Assembly: GCF_009909195.1 (NCBI RefSeq)
Contig: NZ_JAAAMU010000003.1
Span: 519,630 to 583,629, forward strand
Length of the DNA: 64,000 nt
Source: Paenibacillus sacheonensis
GTDB lineage: Bacteria > Bacillota > Bacilli > Paenibacillales > Paenibacillaceae
Reading direction: 5' to 3'
Part shown: piece after piece, positions 25,497-35,431 of the stretch
Layout: the number at the start of each line of letters is the position of its first letter
Numbering within the stretch: the first letter of the stretch is position 1
Program-made: the position numbers and the translations under genes
Notes under the pieces: generated by a model
What the model was told of the DNA's origin: nothing
Seen by the model: the letters and a program-made list of their open reading frames with translations, nothing else
Database searches by the model: none

Positions 25497-28400
25497 ATGA
25501 CTCGCATAGCAATCAAAAAGACGATGGCGGTCGCCATGACGCTGATGATGATCTTGAGCCTGGTACAGGTTCCCGTATTCGCGGATAACGTCGATGCAGG
25601 GGACGACACGGGCATTTCTCCGACCGGAGCGGAGACGACCCCGGGGGACATCAAGGTCACCAACTTAGGGCAGATCATGCAGGACGCCGACAATTGGGAA
25701 ACGGTCAGCATGGATGCGGCGAGCAGCATGACGCCGGCGCTGTTCAATATGGTGTTCGGCGCTCCGCAGCAGCAGGTGAACGGGACAGGCACATGGGCAT
25801 CGCATCTTGTTTATGCCAAGCCGATTCCGTCAGACACCGCATGGGCGTTCGATATGCAGTTGAACACGCTGGGCAGCGACGCTCAATTCGGCTTTAAGGC
25901 GCGGACGACGGCGTTGGCTTCGGACACTTACACGCCTCGGATGTATTACGTCCGCTATTCCTCGGCTAACGGAGGCACCCTGCAGCTGCGGCGTTCCAAC
26001 CCGGACTGGACGGAGACCACGCTCGCGGAAGTGCCCAACGACGGCTTGCTCGCCGTCAACGCGAAAGAAGAAATCGTCGTCGGGGCAATCGATGTGGACG
26101 GCGGCGTGAGACTCGTATTCGAGATCAACGGCGTCTCCGTGTTCGATGTCGTCGATACGGGCGCGGACTTTGCGCCTGCCGACGGCGAGAAAGCGGGCTA
26201 CCCTGCAATTACCGACCAATCGCAAGGCTTTGAGCTCTATTTTCAGGGACTTACGGGCCAGACGGGCGGAACGGCCAATAACGCTCAGATTACCCCGGCC
26301 AACACGGACACCTATCCCATAACGCCTCTTGATACCGGAAGCGGCACGGCGGGGGACTATCAGCTCACCAACATCAACACGCTGATGAAGAGCGATGCAA
26401 TCGCCAACTGGCAGGCACATCCGTCATCGACCGGCGATCGCGTCGACGCCTCCAACCGAAGCGTCATTCTTACTCCGGGGGCACAAAATACCGCGGTCAA
26501 CTGGAGCAATTCTTTTTCCTATATGCAGCCTGTGGACAGGAACGCGGTCTGGGCATTCAAAGGGAAAATAGACGCGCTGGGGGGCGGGTGGATCGGATTC
26601 CAGCTCCGCGCGAAGAAGCCGTTAGTAGACGATTCCAGCACGACCGACTACTTCTTCAGGCTTGCGGGCGATCGGTCGCAATGGGATCTCTACAGGGTCA
26701 CGAACGGCGCCGAGCAGAAAATCGTCGCTTCGGTGGCCAACGCTGCCGCCAAGCCCGGCGTGGTTCAGAACTACGAGCTCGGTTCGCTTGACGTAGACGG
26801 CGGCGTCAGGCTGATCCTGAAGATCGCGGGCAAGACCGTGTTCGATATCGTGGACACCGGCGCTTCTTACGGCGATCCCGCTCCCGAACCTGTGGCGCCC
26901 ATCGACCAGGACGGCTATCTAACGGTCAACATGTATGGCATGACCGGCTCGGCGTTTACGATTTCCCCCGCAGACGGCCCGGTCAAGTCCGTGACCGTGG
27001 ATCCCGTCAAGCTTGACGTCGGCAAGGGCGGGAACGCCAGCTTCGCCGCCGCGGTGAGCGTTGCGGAGGGTTCCGGCGCAAGCACGGACGTGACCTGGTC
27101 CGTTCAGGGAAACACCAGCGCGGGCACGGCGATTACCTCGGACGGCGTGCTGACGGTCAGCGCCGACGAAGGCGCCGGCGTGCTGACGGTGGTCGCCGCC
27201 TCCGTGGAGGACGAGCTCCAATCCGGCACGGCGATGGTCATCATTCCGGAAAACTTCGCGTACGGACCGTCGGAGCTTTACGTGTCGCCGGATGGAAGCG
27301 ACACGAACGACGGCAGCATCGGCAGTCCGTTCCATACGCTGCAGAAAGCCAAGGACGCCGTGCGCGCCTACATGGCGAATGAGATGGTACCGGCCGGGGG
27401 AATAACCGTGTACCTCAGGGGCGGGGAGTACGTTATCGCTTCTACGGTCGATTTCGAGGCGGCAGACTCCGGTACGGCGGATAAGCCGGTCACCTATAAG
27501 GCGTACGACGGAGAAAACGTCATCTTCTCCGGCGCGCAGACGATACCGGGCTCGGCCTTTGCGCCCGTGACGGACCCGAGCGTCAAGGCCAGGTTATACC
27601 CGAACGTCGCGGACGGCGTGATGCAGGTAGACTTGAACGCGCTCGGCATCCCGAGCTCGCAGTGGGGCAGCATTCGCAGGGCAAGCCCCAACACCTTAGA
27701 CGATCCGGATTCGACGCAGATGTATGTCGACGACATGCGTCAGACGCTCTCCCAATGGCCTAACCAAGGCTATGCCGAGACCGGCAAGATTACCGCTCCG
27801 CAGGGCAGCGCCGGGGCGACGTTCTCGTATGCCGACTCCCAGCTTATCCCCGAAACCGCCGACAGGTGGGCGCAGGCCGATCAGGCTTGGGCTTCCGGCT
27901 ACTGGTATTGGGATTGGTTCAACGATTCGATGCCGGTTACGGCCAACACCTCGGACAGAACGCTGACGCTCGGCAGCACGTCCGATTACGGAGTGGCGAG
28001 GGACAAGCGCTTCTATGTGTTCAACCTGCTCGAAGAGATCGATAAACCTGGCGAATGGTTCCTTGATAGGGACACGGGCATCTTGTACTACTATCCGACC
28101 ACTGACGATCTCGCGGCCAGCCACATCCAGCTTGCCACGCTCGACAAGAATATGATCCTTGTCAACGGAGCGAACTATTTGAGTTTTGAAGGCCTTACCT
28201 TCGAGGCGACGAGCGCGGCGGCCTTTACCATCAGGAACGCCGACCATGTCGTGGTGGCGGGCAGCACGTTCAGAAACCTGGGCGGCAAGGTCGCGGACAT
28301 GAAGGGCACGACGAACTCCGGGTTCACCGGCAACGATATCTATGACCTGTCCAAAGGCGGAATCTATATCGACAGCTCGGGCGACAAGGCGAACTTGACC

Positions 28401-31400
28401 GCCTCGGGCGACTACGTGACGAACAACTACTTCTCCAGGTTCAACCTGGTCAGCAGGACGTACACCCCGGCGATCAGCGTCAAGACGGGAGCGGTCGGCG
28501 CCAGGGTGGCGAACAACGTAATCCATGACGGGCCTCACGCGGGACTGCTGGTCGGAGGCGCTAACAACGTCTTCGAGAACAACGAACTGTACGACCTCGT
28601 CTCGGAGTCCGACGACGCCGGCGCGATATACGGCGGGCGCAACTGGACCGACGTTAACCTCACGTTCCGGAACAACCTGATGCACGACATCACCGGGTTG
28701 GCAGGCAAGAACAGCGCTTACGGCATCTATTTCGACGACAACATGGGCGGCGAGGTGATCCAGAGCAACATGTTCTATAACGTGAAAACGCCTGTTTTCG
28801 GCCATGGCTCCTGGGGCAACCGCATCGACAGCAACGTGTTCGTCAACAGCGCCACGCCGATAAGCATCATTAATTACAACTGGAACCAAGGCAACCAGGA
28901 TCAGATGGTTGGCCAGTACGACGCGATCGGCCAAGACAATCCCGCCTGGAACGCCGCGTACCCTTGGTGGTCGGCGAGAGGCGACGCGATAAACGCGCTG
29001 AATCCGCGCGGCGTCGGCCGGAGCGATGAGATGAATTCGGCAAAGGACAATGTCGTCACGAACAACGTCAGCTACGATTCCGGGGCATTCAACATCGCTT
29101 CCTCGGCTCAACCGACGTTGATCCAGCAAGACAACGTGACCTTGCCCGACGCCGGCGCATTTAACGATCCGTCCGTTCACGATTACTCGCTGCCTCAGGC
29201 GCCTCCGGGTATCGGCAGCGGATTCGTCAGTCCGGACTATGCCTCGATCGGGCAGTACATCGACCAATATCGAAGCAGCATTTTCGTTATGAACGATTTC
29301 AGCCTGACGTATCCGTTTAACGGCACGACGGACGTGCAGACTTACAAGCTCGACCTCATGTGGAACCACGCCGTCGGCGCGACCGATTACAACGTCGTCG
29401 TCGCGACCGACCCCGGCCTGGCGAACGTCGTGTTTACAGGCACGACCAAGAATACCTCCATCGAGGTTGAGGGACTGGAGTATGGCGGAAAGACCTATTA
29501 CTGGCAAGTAGAGGCCGTCGGCGCTTCGGCGAAGAACCCGATCCGGAAACTCGACGAAAACGGCGTGTACAGCTTTACCACGGCGTTGAACGAGATTGCC
29601 GATACCCTGCTTCTGAGCGCGCAGATCGCGGTTAGCCAGAATTACCTCGGCAGCGTTACCGTCGGCACGGCAACCGGCGAATATCCGCAAGCGGCATACG
29701 ATGCCTTCGCCGCGATCATCGCGGATGCGCAGGCTCTTATGGCCGAACCCAACGTTCCGCAAACGACGATCGACGCCAAGATCCAGAGCCTGAAAGACGG
29801 CATGGACACGATGGAGACAGCGAGAATCAGCGGTCTGGTGGACTTGAGCACGCTGATGGACGACGCGTCCGGGTGGAAGACGTCCTCCGGGGCGCAATTC
29901 AACCTGGCCGGCGCGCCGAACGAAACCATCGCCTTTACGGGCAGCTATCTCGGCTTCGAGGGGCATGAGCTTCCCAACTACGCCGTTTGGCATTTCAAGA
30001 TGCAGCTAGGCAGCCCCGGAGACGGCTGGAACAACGACTGGTTTGCGATCTCGCTTCGCAACAGCAATACCATCGGGGACCCGTGGGGCGCCACGAATTA
30101 CCTGCTCGGCTTTAAGCAGGACGTATTCGAGCTCCAGAAGTTCGGCGGAGCGTCCAGCCTGGGCGATTATCAGGTTCCCAATGACGGAATCTTCGAGCTG
30201 GGCAAGGAATACGACATGCAGTACGGGGTGTTGAATACCGCCGCCGGCACCAGGATCATCGTCAAAATCGACGGAACTACGATCTACGACTATTTGGATA
30301 ATTACGACGGGACGACCAACAGCAATATTCCGGTCTCCGGCTATCTCGGCTTCCATCTATACGGCGGCCTGAGCGCTCTGCCGCTCAAGCTTTCTCCAGG
30401 CGGCGAGGCTGCGCCGGCAACGACCGACAAGGCGGCGTTGTCGACTGCGATCCAGACGGCGAACGGCCTACACGAAGCGGATTACTCGGCAGCAAGCTGG
30501 ACCGCCCTGCAGGATGCGTTGGCAGCCGCGAACGCGGCGAACGAAGACGGCGATGCGACGCAAACCGACGTCGACGACGCGGCAGCCGCGCTGCAGGCAG
30601 CGATGAACGGTTTGGCTCCAGCCGTAACCGAGCAATCCGCTGCTCAGATCGCGGCAGGCATCGCCGGGATCGCAGCGCCGGCGAAGGATGCGACGGCATT
30701 GACATTGCCAAGCGTACCGGCAGGCTACACGGTGGCGATCAAATCCTCCAGCGATCCGAGCGTGATCGGGACAGATGGTTCCGTTACGCCGCCAAGCGCG
30801 GAGGCAACGATCCAACTCGTGCTGGAAGTGACGAGAACGAGCGATGGCACGAAGGCAGTTACGGGCATGCTCGCCGTAACGGTGCCGGAGAAGACCTATG
30901 TCAACCCGGGAACTGGAACCGGAACTGGAACTGAAACTGGAACGGGAACTGGAACCGGAACCGGAACTACGAATACAGGGTCGAAACCTACGGCCGATAA
31001 ACCTGTATTCAACGAGAAAGTAATCGTGGCTGTGATCAAGGAGATATGGGCTCGCGAGCAATCTGCGACTTCCGTGGCCTTCTCCGACGTAGCCGCGGCT
31101 TCGTGGAGCGCATCGCTCATCGAACGCGCCGCGAAAATCGGCATCGTTAACGGCTACGAAGACGGCTCGTTCCGTCCCGATGCGCCGATCACGCGCGCGG
31201 AGTTCGCGGCCATGCTGGTGAAAGCGCTGGGCTTGCAGCCGAGAGGGGCTTCGGCCTTCACGGACACGGAGGGCCACTGGGCTTCGGGCGCGATCGGTAT
31301 CCTTCGTTCTAACGGGTTGTCCGTTGGTTACGGCGACGGTACGTTCCATCCCGATCAAGAGATTACCCGGGCCGAAATCGTGGCCATGCTCGCTCGCGTG

Positions 31401-31598
31401 ACTGATTACGTGACGCCTGCAAAACCGTTGTTCTCGGACTTGAACGGAAACTGGGCTTCGGACGAAATTAATGCATTTGCCGCAGCGGGCATCGTGAACG
31501 GCAGCGGCGACGGTACATTTGCCCCGAACTCCCCTGCTTCCCGCGCCGAGTCGGTGGCCATGATCATCCGCATGCTGGAGACGGTACTGGCAGATTAA
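25497..31598 (+). CDS. Giant SLH-anchored beta-helix protein (GH141-like core)
   Basis: 2033 residues from the ATG at 25497 (AAGGGGGTGGAAGG upstream; an earlier in-frame ATG at 25434 lies inside the cre site). Signal peptide about 1-29 (VQVPVFA). Order: two related lectin-like modules (about 45-255 and 280-490, both with DVDGGVRL and a VFD-VDTG end), an Ig-like module (about 500-585), a beta-helix core (about 586-1235; opens LYVSPDGSDTNDGS with YLRGGEY and YKAYDGENVIFSG as in GH141), a fibronectin-III-like module (about 1265-1355), a third lectin-like module (about 1440-1640), a FIVAR-like helical module (1643-1705), a Thr/Gly linker and three SLH domains (1859-2031). It would be held on the wall via secondary polymer and cut polysaccharide. 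The exact enzyme activity is inferred. Confidence 0.88.
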   Translation: MTRIAIKKTMAVAMTLMMILSLVQVPVFADNVDAGDDTGISPTGAETTPGDIKVTNLGQIMQDADNWETVSMDAASSMTPALFNMVFGAPQQQVNGTGTWASHLVYAKPIPSDTAWAFDMQLNTLGSDAQFGFKARTTALASDTYTPRMYYVRYSSANGGTLQLRRSNPDWTETTLAEVPNDGLLAVNAKEEIVVGAIDVDGGVRLVFEINGVSVFDVVDTGADFAPADGEKAGYPAITDQSQGFELYFQGLTGQTGGTANNAQITPANTDTYPITPLDTGSGTAGDYQLTNINTLMKSDAIANWQAHPSSTGDRVDASNRSVILTPGAQNTAVNWSNSFSYMQPVDRNAVWAFKGKIDALGGGWIGFQLRAKKPLVDDSSTTDYFFRLAGDRSQWDLYRVTNGAEQKIVASVANAAAKPGVVQNYELGSLDVDGGVRLILKIAGKTVFDIVDTGASYGDPAPEPVAPIDQDGYLTVNMYGMTGSAFTISPADGPVKSVTVDPVKLDVGKGGNASFAAAVSVAEGSGASTDVTWSVQGNTSAGTAITSDGVLTVSADEGAGVLTVVAASVEDELQSGTAMVIIPENFAYGPSELYVSPDGSDTNDGSIGSPFHTLQKAKDAVRAYMANEMVPAGGITVYLRGGEYVIASTVDFEAADSGTADKPVTYKAYDGENVIFSGAQTIPGSAFAPVTDPSVKARLYPNVADGVMQVDLNALGIPSSQWGSIRRASPNTLDDPDSTQMYVDDMRQTLSQWPNQGYAETGKITAPQGSAGATFSYADSQLIPETADRWAQADQAWASGYWYWDWFNDSMPVTANTSDRTLTLGSTSDYGVARDKRFYVFNLLEEIDKPGEWFLDRDTGILYYYPTTDDLAASHIQLATLDKNMILVNGANYLSFEGLTFEATSAAAFTIRNADHVVVAGSTFRNLGGKVADMKGTTNSGFTGNDIYDLSKGGIYIDSSGDKANLTASGDYVTNNYFSRFNLVSRTYTPAISVKTGAVGARVANNVIHDGPHAGLLVGGANNVFENNELYDLVSESDDAGAIYGGRNWTDVNLTFRNNLMHDITGLAGKNSAYGIYFDDNMGGEVIQSNMFYNVKTPVFGHGSWGNRIDSNVFVNSATPISIINYNWNQGNQDQMVGQYDAIGQDNPAWNAAYPWWSARGDAINALNPRGVGRSDEMNSAKDNVVTNNVSYDSGAFNIASSAQPTLIQQDNVTLPDAGAFNDPSVHDYSLPQAPPGIGSGFVSPDYASIGQYIDQYRSSIFVMNDFSLTYPFNGTTDVQTYKLDLMWNHAVGATDYNVVVATDPGLANVVFTGTTKNTSIEVEGLEYGGKTYYWQVEAVGASAKNPIRKLDENGVYSFTTALNEIADTLLLSAQIAVSQNYLGSVTVGTATGEYPQAAYDAFAAIIADAQALMAEPNVPQTTIDAKIQSLKDGMDTMETARISGLVDLSTLMDDASGWKTSSGAQFNLAGAPNETIAFTGSYLGFEGHELPNYAVWHFKMQLGSPGDGWNNDWFAISLRNSNTIGDPWGATNYLLGFKQDVFELQKFGGASSLGDYQVPNDGIFELGKEYDMQYGVLNTAAGTRIIVKIDGTTIYDYLDNYDGTTNSNIPVSGYLGFHLYGGLSALPLKLSPGGEAAPATTDKAALSTAIQTANGLHEADYSAASWTALQDALAAANAANEDGDATQTDVDDAAAALQAAMNGLAPAVTEQSAAQIAAGIAGIAAPAKDATALTLPSVPAGYTVAIKSSSDPSVIGTDGSVTPPSAEATIQLVLEVTRTSDGTKAVTGMLAVTVPEKTYVNPGTGTGTGTETGTGTGTGTGTTNTGSKPTADKPVFNEKVIVAVIKEIWAREQSATSVAFSDVAAASWSASLIERAAKIGIVNGYEDGSFRPDAPITRAEFAAMLVKALGLQPRGASAFTDTEGHWASGAIGILRSNGLSVGYGDGTFHPDQEITRAEIVAMLARVTDYVTPAKPLFSDLNGNWASDEINAFAAAGIVNGSGDGTFAPNSPASRAESVAMIIRMLETVLAD

Positions 31599-31655
31599 CC
31601 GTCAGTACCGGTCACGGTATAGAAAGGATCAAGCGCGGTAACGCCCTCGCTCCGT

Positions 31656-31688
31656 GGGATGTCCCGTTAGCCATTGCCGGGACATCCC
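31656..31688 (+). terminator. Perfect 11-bp hairpin after the SLH-protein gene
   Basis: GGGATGTCCCG and CGGGACATCCC around an 11-base loop, 58 bp after the stop. No T tract. It is followed 17 bp on by a second, longer hairpin. Confidence 0.6.
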
Positions 31689-31705
31689 TAAATTACGGCT
31701 AACAT

Positions 31706-31770
31706 AAGAAACCTTTCCTTGGTCAAATGGAGGCGCCGCCCGACCATACGCCAAAGGAAAGGTTTCTTTG
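31706..31770 (+). terminator. Long terminator hairpin with structured loop
   Basis: Perfect 15-bp stem (AAGAAACCTTTCCTT with its complement at 31754-31768) around a loop that can itself pair GGTC with GACC. It ends in TTTCTTTG. Together with the hairpin at 31656 it separates the SLH-protein gene from the AraC regulator. A possible half-site AAAGTGC is seen at 31892-31898. Confidence 0.75.
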
Positions 31771-31922
31771 TACGTTCAACCTGCCATATCCGACTGCTCA
31801 TCTGTCGTTTTTCCGTTCAAAACGCATCGGAGCGGCGCCTTCGGAGCGGCCGGGGATTCCCAAACGGGCGCTTCCGTAATAGAATCAGATGAAAGTGCTC
31901 TCAGACGGATGGTGATGACAGG

Positions 31923-34226
31923 ATGAAATTGTTGGATCTCTATCGCTCGCGCAAATATTTCATGCGGCTGGTCTTCTCCTTTGCTTTGCTTGCTTCCATC
32001 CTGTTGATCGTGTTCGGCTCGCTGTTTTATTCCTTCTCCCAGCGCAGCGCGATGAAGCTGCAGCTGGAATCGACCGGCAAGGTACTCAAGCAGGTCAATT
32101 ACAATATCGATAATTTGTACGATGCCGTGTTGAATTTTACGATCTCGACGTTCTCGGACCGCGATATTTCGGTGCTGATGCAAAACCGGGACATGGATAT
32201 TTTCGATCTGTACAACCGGCTGCAGAAATTCGACTATATCGTCAACTCGAACCTGTTCGTCGATTCGCTCCTGATTTACAACGGGCATAACGGATGCTAC
32301 TATATCTCGCCGCAATCCGTGCCGGTGCAGTGCGCGGCAGGCAGCCAATCCAATATATTGAAGCGCTATCAAAACGATCATGCCGAGATCCCGGACATGA
32401 AGTTTATGCCGGTTCAGGTGTCGGAGAACAAGGAACAACGGAACTTGCTGACCCTGTTCAAGAAAGAAGCGGGCAGCATCCTGATGGTCAACGTCAAGCC
32501 GCAATGGTTGTTCGATAACGTGCGCGCGATCAACGGGCTGGCCGACAGCGCGCTCGGCGATGTCATGATGTTCGATGCGGACGGCAAAATGCTGGAGAAG
32601 GATGCGTCGGACGGGGGCGATGCCGCCGCGAAACAGGCCGTTATCCGCCAGATCGACGCCAAGAAGGAGCCGGAAGGCTATTTCACGCTCGGAAGCGGGA
32701 ACGGCAAGAAGCTCGTCATGTACAGCACCTCGGCCACGACCGGCTGGCGGATCGTCGGCATGCAGTCCTACAAGGCCGCGTTCGGGAGCCTGGATCAGAT
32801 CCGAACGTTCTCGTTCCTGCTGCTCAGCGGGTTCATCGTGCTGACGTTGTTCGCGTCGACGTTCATCTCCATGAAGCTGTACAAGCCGATCGGCAGCCTG
32901 ATGCAGTCGCTGCGAACGATGCCCGCGCGGATCGACGGCGTCGGGGGCAAGGACGAGCTGGCGTTCCTGACGTTGTTCAACCAGCGGATGCTGGAGGAAA
33001 TGGCCAAGCTGGAGCAGGGCAATAAAGCGACCGAAAGCATCGCAAGGGACTATTTCCTTCGTCGGCTGCTGCTGGAGCGGCAGAAGATGAGCGGGGAGGA
33101 ATTCTCGGAGCAGGTCCGGCTGCACGGACTGAAGCTGACGGAAGCGAACGGCGAGTATATCGTCTGCCTGCTCCGCATCGACAACGCCCTTGTCGGGGGG
33201 GAAACGGCCGAACTGCATAAGTTCGCGGTGCAAAATATTGCCGAGGAAATGTTCCATTCCTTCGCGCTTTCGGTCAGCGTGCAGCTCGGAAACGAGTTCG
33301 TGACGATGCTGCTGTCCGTGCCGCAGGCGGCCGAGCAGCGGCTCGGAGAGCTGCCGCGGGCGATCGCGAAGCTGCAGGACGTCGTGCGCAGCTATTACCA
33401 CATCGGGCTATGCGCATCGGTCAGCTCCGCCGTGGACCACCACGAACGGCTGTCGGAGGCATACGAGCAGGCGCTCCTGCTGTCCGAATACCGAATGATC
33501 TACGGGCGAACGGCCGTCATTACGCCGGAGCTCGTCGCCGTCAACGAGCGGGGCGACGAGACGCAGCTGGACGATGCGTTGGAGAAGAAGTGGCTTGAAT
33601 CGATTCGCACGGGCAACATGAACGCGATCGAGCAGCAGCTCGTGAAGATATTCAAACGGTTGACGGACTTCCGCATCGACCATCTACTGCAATCGCTGCA
33701 GTACCTGACGGCGATTACGGTTAATCATTTGAAGGACATGCATTTGGACGACACGCATGCCGTCAAGGCGTCGCTGCTGTCCTTCAACCGCCGCGTGATG
33801 GAGCGGGAAACGCTGGACGACGTGCTGCTGCAGTATATCGATCTGTTCCGGAAGGTCACCGAGCCGCGGCAGACGAGCACCGACGACAAAAACCGCATCT
33901 TGGCCGCCGCCCTCAAGGAAGCGATCGAGAAGCATTATTCCGACCCGAACCTGAGCCTGCAGTTCCTGGCGACGAAGCTCAAGATGAGCAAGGCGCATCT
34001 CAGCAAGGTATACAAGCAGTGCGAATCCGAATCCCTCAACGATTACATCAACAAGGTGCGGATCATGCGCGCCGTGTCCGAGCTGCAGAACACGGACACC
34101 ACGATCTCGCAAATCATGTTCAATGTCGGCTTCGTCAGCGAGAGCTACTTCTACAAGATCTTCAAGCAGTCGATCGGCGCGACGCCGCGGGAATTCCGGA
34201 CGAATCACGCGCTTAGCAAGGACTGA
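31923..34226 (+). CDS. Membrane-bound AraC-family transcriptional regulator
   Basis: 767 residues, same architecture as the regulator at 5909-8260. A transmembrane segment near 17-38 (LVFSFALLASILLIVFGSLFY) and another near 297-319 (FSFLLLSGFIVLTLFASTFIS) enclose an external sensor-like domain. The AraC DNA-binding domain is at about 655-757 (LSLQFLATKLKMSKAHLSKVYKQ and ISQIMFNVGFVSESYFYKIFKQSIGATPREF). It most likely controls the importer module directly downstream (34486-37955) and perhaps the glycoside hydrolase genes after it. The signal sensed is unknown. A terminator follows its stop. Confidence 0.9.
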   Translation: MKLLDLYRSRKYFMRLVFSFALLASILLIVFGSLFYSFSQRSAMKLQLESTGKVLKQVNYNIDNLYDAVLNFTISTFSDRDISVLMQNRDMDIFDLYNRLQKFDYIVNSNLFVDSLLIYNGHNGCYYISPQSVPVQCAAGSQSNILKRYQNDHAEIPDMKFMPVQVSENKEQRNLLTLFKKEAGSILMVNVKPQWLFDNVRAINGLADSALGDVMMFDADGKMLEKDASDGGDAAAKQAVIRQIDAKKEPEGYFTLGSGNGKKLVMYSTSATTGWRIVGMQSYKAAFGSLDQIRTFSFLLLSGFIVLTLFASTFISMKLYKPIGSLMQSLRTMPARIDGVGGKDELAFLTLFNQRMLEEMAKLEQGNKATESIARDYFLRRLLLERQKMSGEEFSEQVRLHGLKLTEANGEYIVCLLRIDNALVGGETAELHKFAVQNIAEEMFHSFALSVSVQLGNEFVTMLLSVPQAAEQRLGELPRAIAKLQDVVRSYYHIGLCASVSSAVDHHERLSEAYEQALLLSEYRMIYGRTAVITPELVAVNERGDETQLDDALEKKWLESIRTGNMNAIEQQLVKIFKRLTDFRIDHLLQSLQYLTAITVNHLKDMHLDDTHAVKASLLSFNRRVMERETLDDVLLQYIDLFRKVTEPRQTSTDDKNRILAAALKEAIEKHYSDPNLSLQFLATKLKMSKAHLSKVYKQCESESLNDYINKVRIMRAVSELQNTDTTISQIMFNVGFVSESYFYKIFKQSIGATPREFRTNHALSKD

Positions 34227-34239
34227 GAGGAGGGCGTCG

Positions 34240-34282
34240 AGCTTCCGCAAGGCCATTCGGTTGGCATGCGGGAGCTTTTTTT
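34240..34282 (+). terminator. Rho-independent terminator after the AraC gene
   Basis: AGCTTCCGCA pairs with TGCGGGAGCT (one G-T pair), followed by seven T residues. The 200 bp from here to the next gene has no other visible gene. Confidence 0.88.
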
Positions 34283-34485
34283 ATGGCCGCCGGGGGGCAA
34301 GAAGCCGAGTCGCTCCAACGATCGTCGCAGAATCGGGGACGTCATTCGGCCGCCGAAGGGTCCGATGCGCGCCGCAAGCAGAAAAACGGGCATTGAGCAG
34401 TCCGTTTGTTCAGCTTTTTGCGGTTCCAGCAGTGGGAGCCGGCCTTCCGCGATGCCATACTGTGGACAGGAAGGAGGTGACGGAA

Positions 34486-35406
34486 ATGCAATGGCTTGCA
34501 CGTGAATGGAGACACGTCAAGAAGAACCGGGAACTGCTGCTGCTGAGTCTCCCGGGCTTCGTCTACAAATTTATTTTTTACTATTTGCCGCTGCTGGGCC
34601 TGGTAATCGCTTTTCAGAACTACAACTACACGAAAGGCCTGTTCGGAAGCAAGTGGGTCGGGCTGCATAATTTCAAGTTTTTCTTCGAGTCCGATTTGGC
34701 TTGGCGGGTGACGCGCAATACGATTCTGTACAACGTGGCGTTCATCGTCCTGACGACGATATTCGCGTTGGTGCTCGCCCTCATGATGAACGAATTGTCC
34801 AAACGGTGGTTCAAGATGCATCAGACGGTCATGTTCTTGCCCTACTTCTTATCGTGGGTCGTCGTCGGATACATCGCGATCGGGTTCTTCGATTATCAGC
34901 ATGGCGCGCTCAACACGGCATTGGCGTCGTTCGGAATCGACCCGACGAACTGGTACCAGAAGTCGAGCTACTGGCCGACGATCATGATCGTCGTGCAGCT
35001 GTGGAAGGCGGTCGGCTTCCAGGCGCTCATCTATTATGCGGGCATTATCGCCATCGACCCGAGTTACTATGAGGCCGCGCGCATCGACGGCGCGACGAAG
35101 TGGCAGATGATTCGCAAGATCACGCTTCCGCTGTTGACTCCGCTCGTCGTCATCTTGCTGATCATGGCGGTAGGTAGCATTTTCCGCGCGGATTTCGGAT
35201 TGTTCTACTACGTCCCTAACGACTCGAGCTTCCTGTACCCGGTAACGGACGTTATCGATACGTATGTCGTGCGATCGCTGCGCACCATCGGCGACGTCAG
35301 CATGTCGACCGCAGTGGGGCTGTACCAATCCGTCGTAGGCTTGCTCCTGGTATTGGTCACGAACTTCATTATCCGCAAGATCAACGAAGAGAACGCACTC
35401 TGGTAA
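34486..35406 (+). CDS. CUT1 sugar ABC transporter permease, LplB type
   Basis: 306 residues from the ATG at 34486, with AAGGAGGTGACGG directly upstream; longer frames to the left have no ribosome site and would start inside the AraC gene. Six hydrophobic segments are expected, with the first at about 20-42 (LLLLSLPGFVYKFIFYYLP). EAARIDGATKWQM is the coupling loop. Closely resembles the permease at 971-1888, including the GVGLHNFKFFFE-like and YYAGIIAIDPSYYEAARIDGA blocks. Forms the pore with the next gene. Ligand is unknown. Confidence 0.93.
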   Translation: MQWLAREWRHVKKNRELLLLSLPGFVYKFIFYYLPLLGLVIAFQNYNYTKGLFGSKWVGLHNFKFFFESDLAWRVTRNTILYNVAFIVLTTIFALVLALMMNELSKRWFKMHQTVMFLPYFLSWVVVGYIAIGFFDYQHGALNTALASFGIDPTNWYQKSSYWPTIMIVVQLWKAVGFQALIYYAGIIAIDPSYYEAARIDGATKWQMIRKITLPLLTPLVVILLIMAVGSIFRADFGLFYYVPNDSSFLYPVTDVIDTYVVRSLRTIGDVSMSTAVGLYQSVVGLLLVLVTNFIIRKINEENALW

Positions 35407-35431
35407 GCCGGCATGAAAGGAAGTAAACGCA

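Noticed and set aside
27696..29993. Long minus-strand frame (765 codons) inside the SLH protein gene
   Set aside because: Shadow frame caused by high GC and codon bias; no start signal and no motifs.
34123..34485. N-terminal extension of the permease at 34486
   Set aside because: The extension would start inside the AraC gene and cross a terminator; AAGGAGGTGA directly precedes the ATG at 34486.
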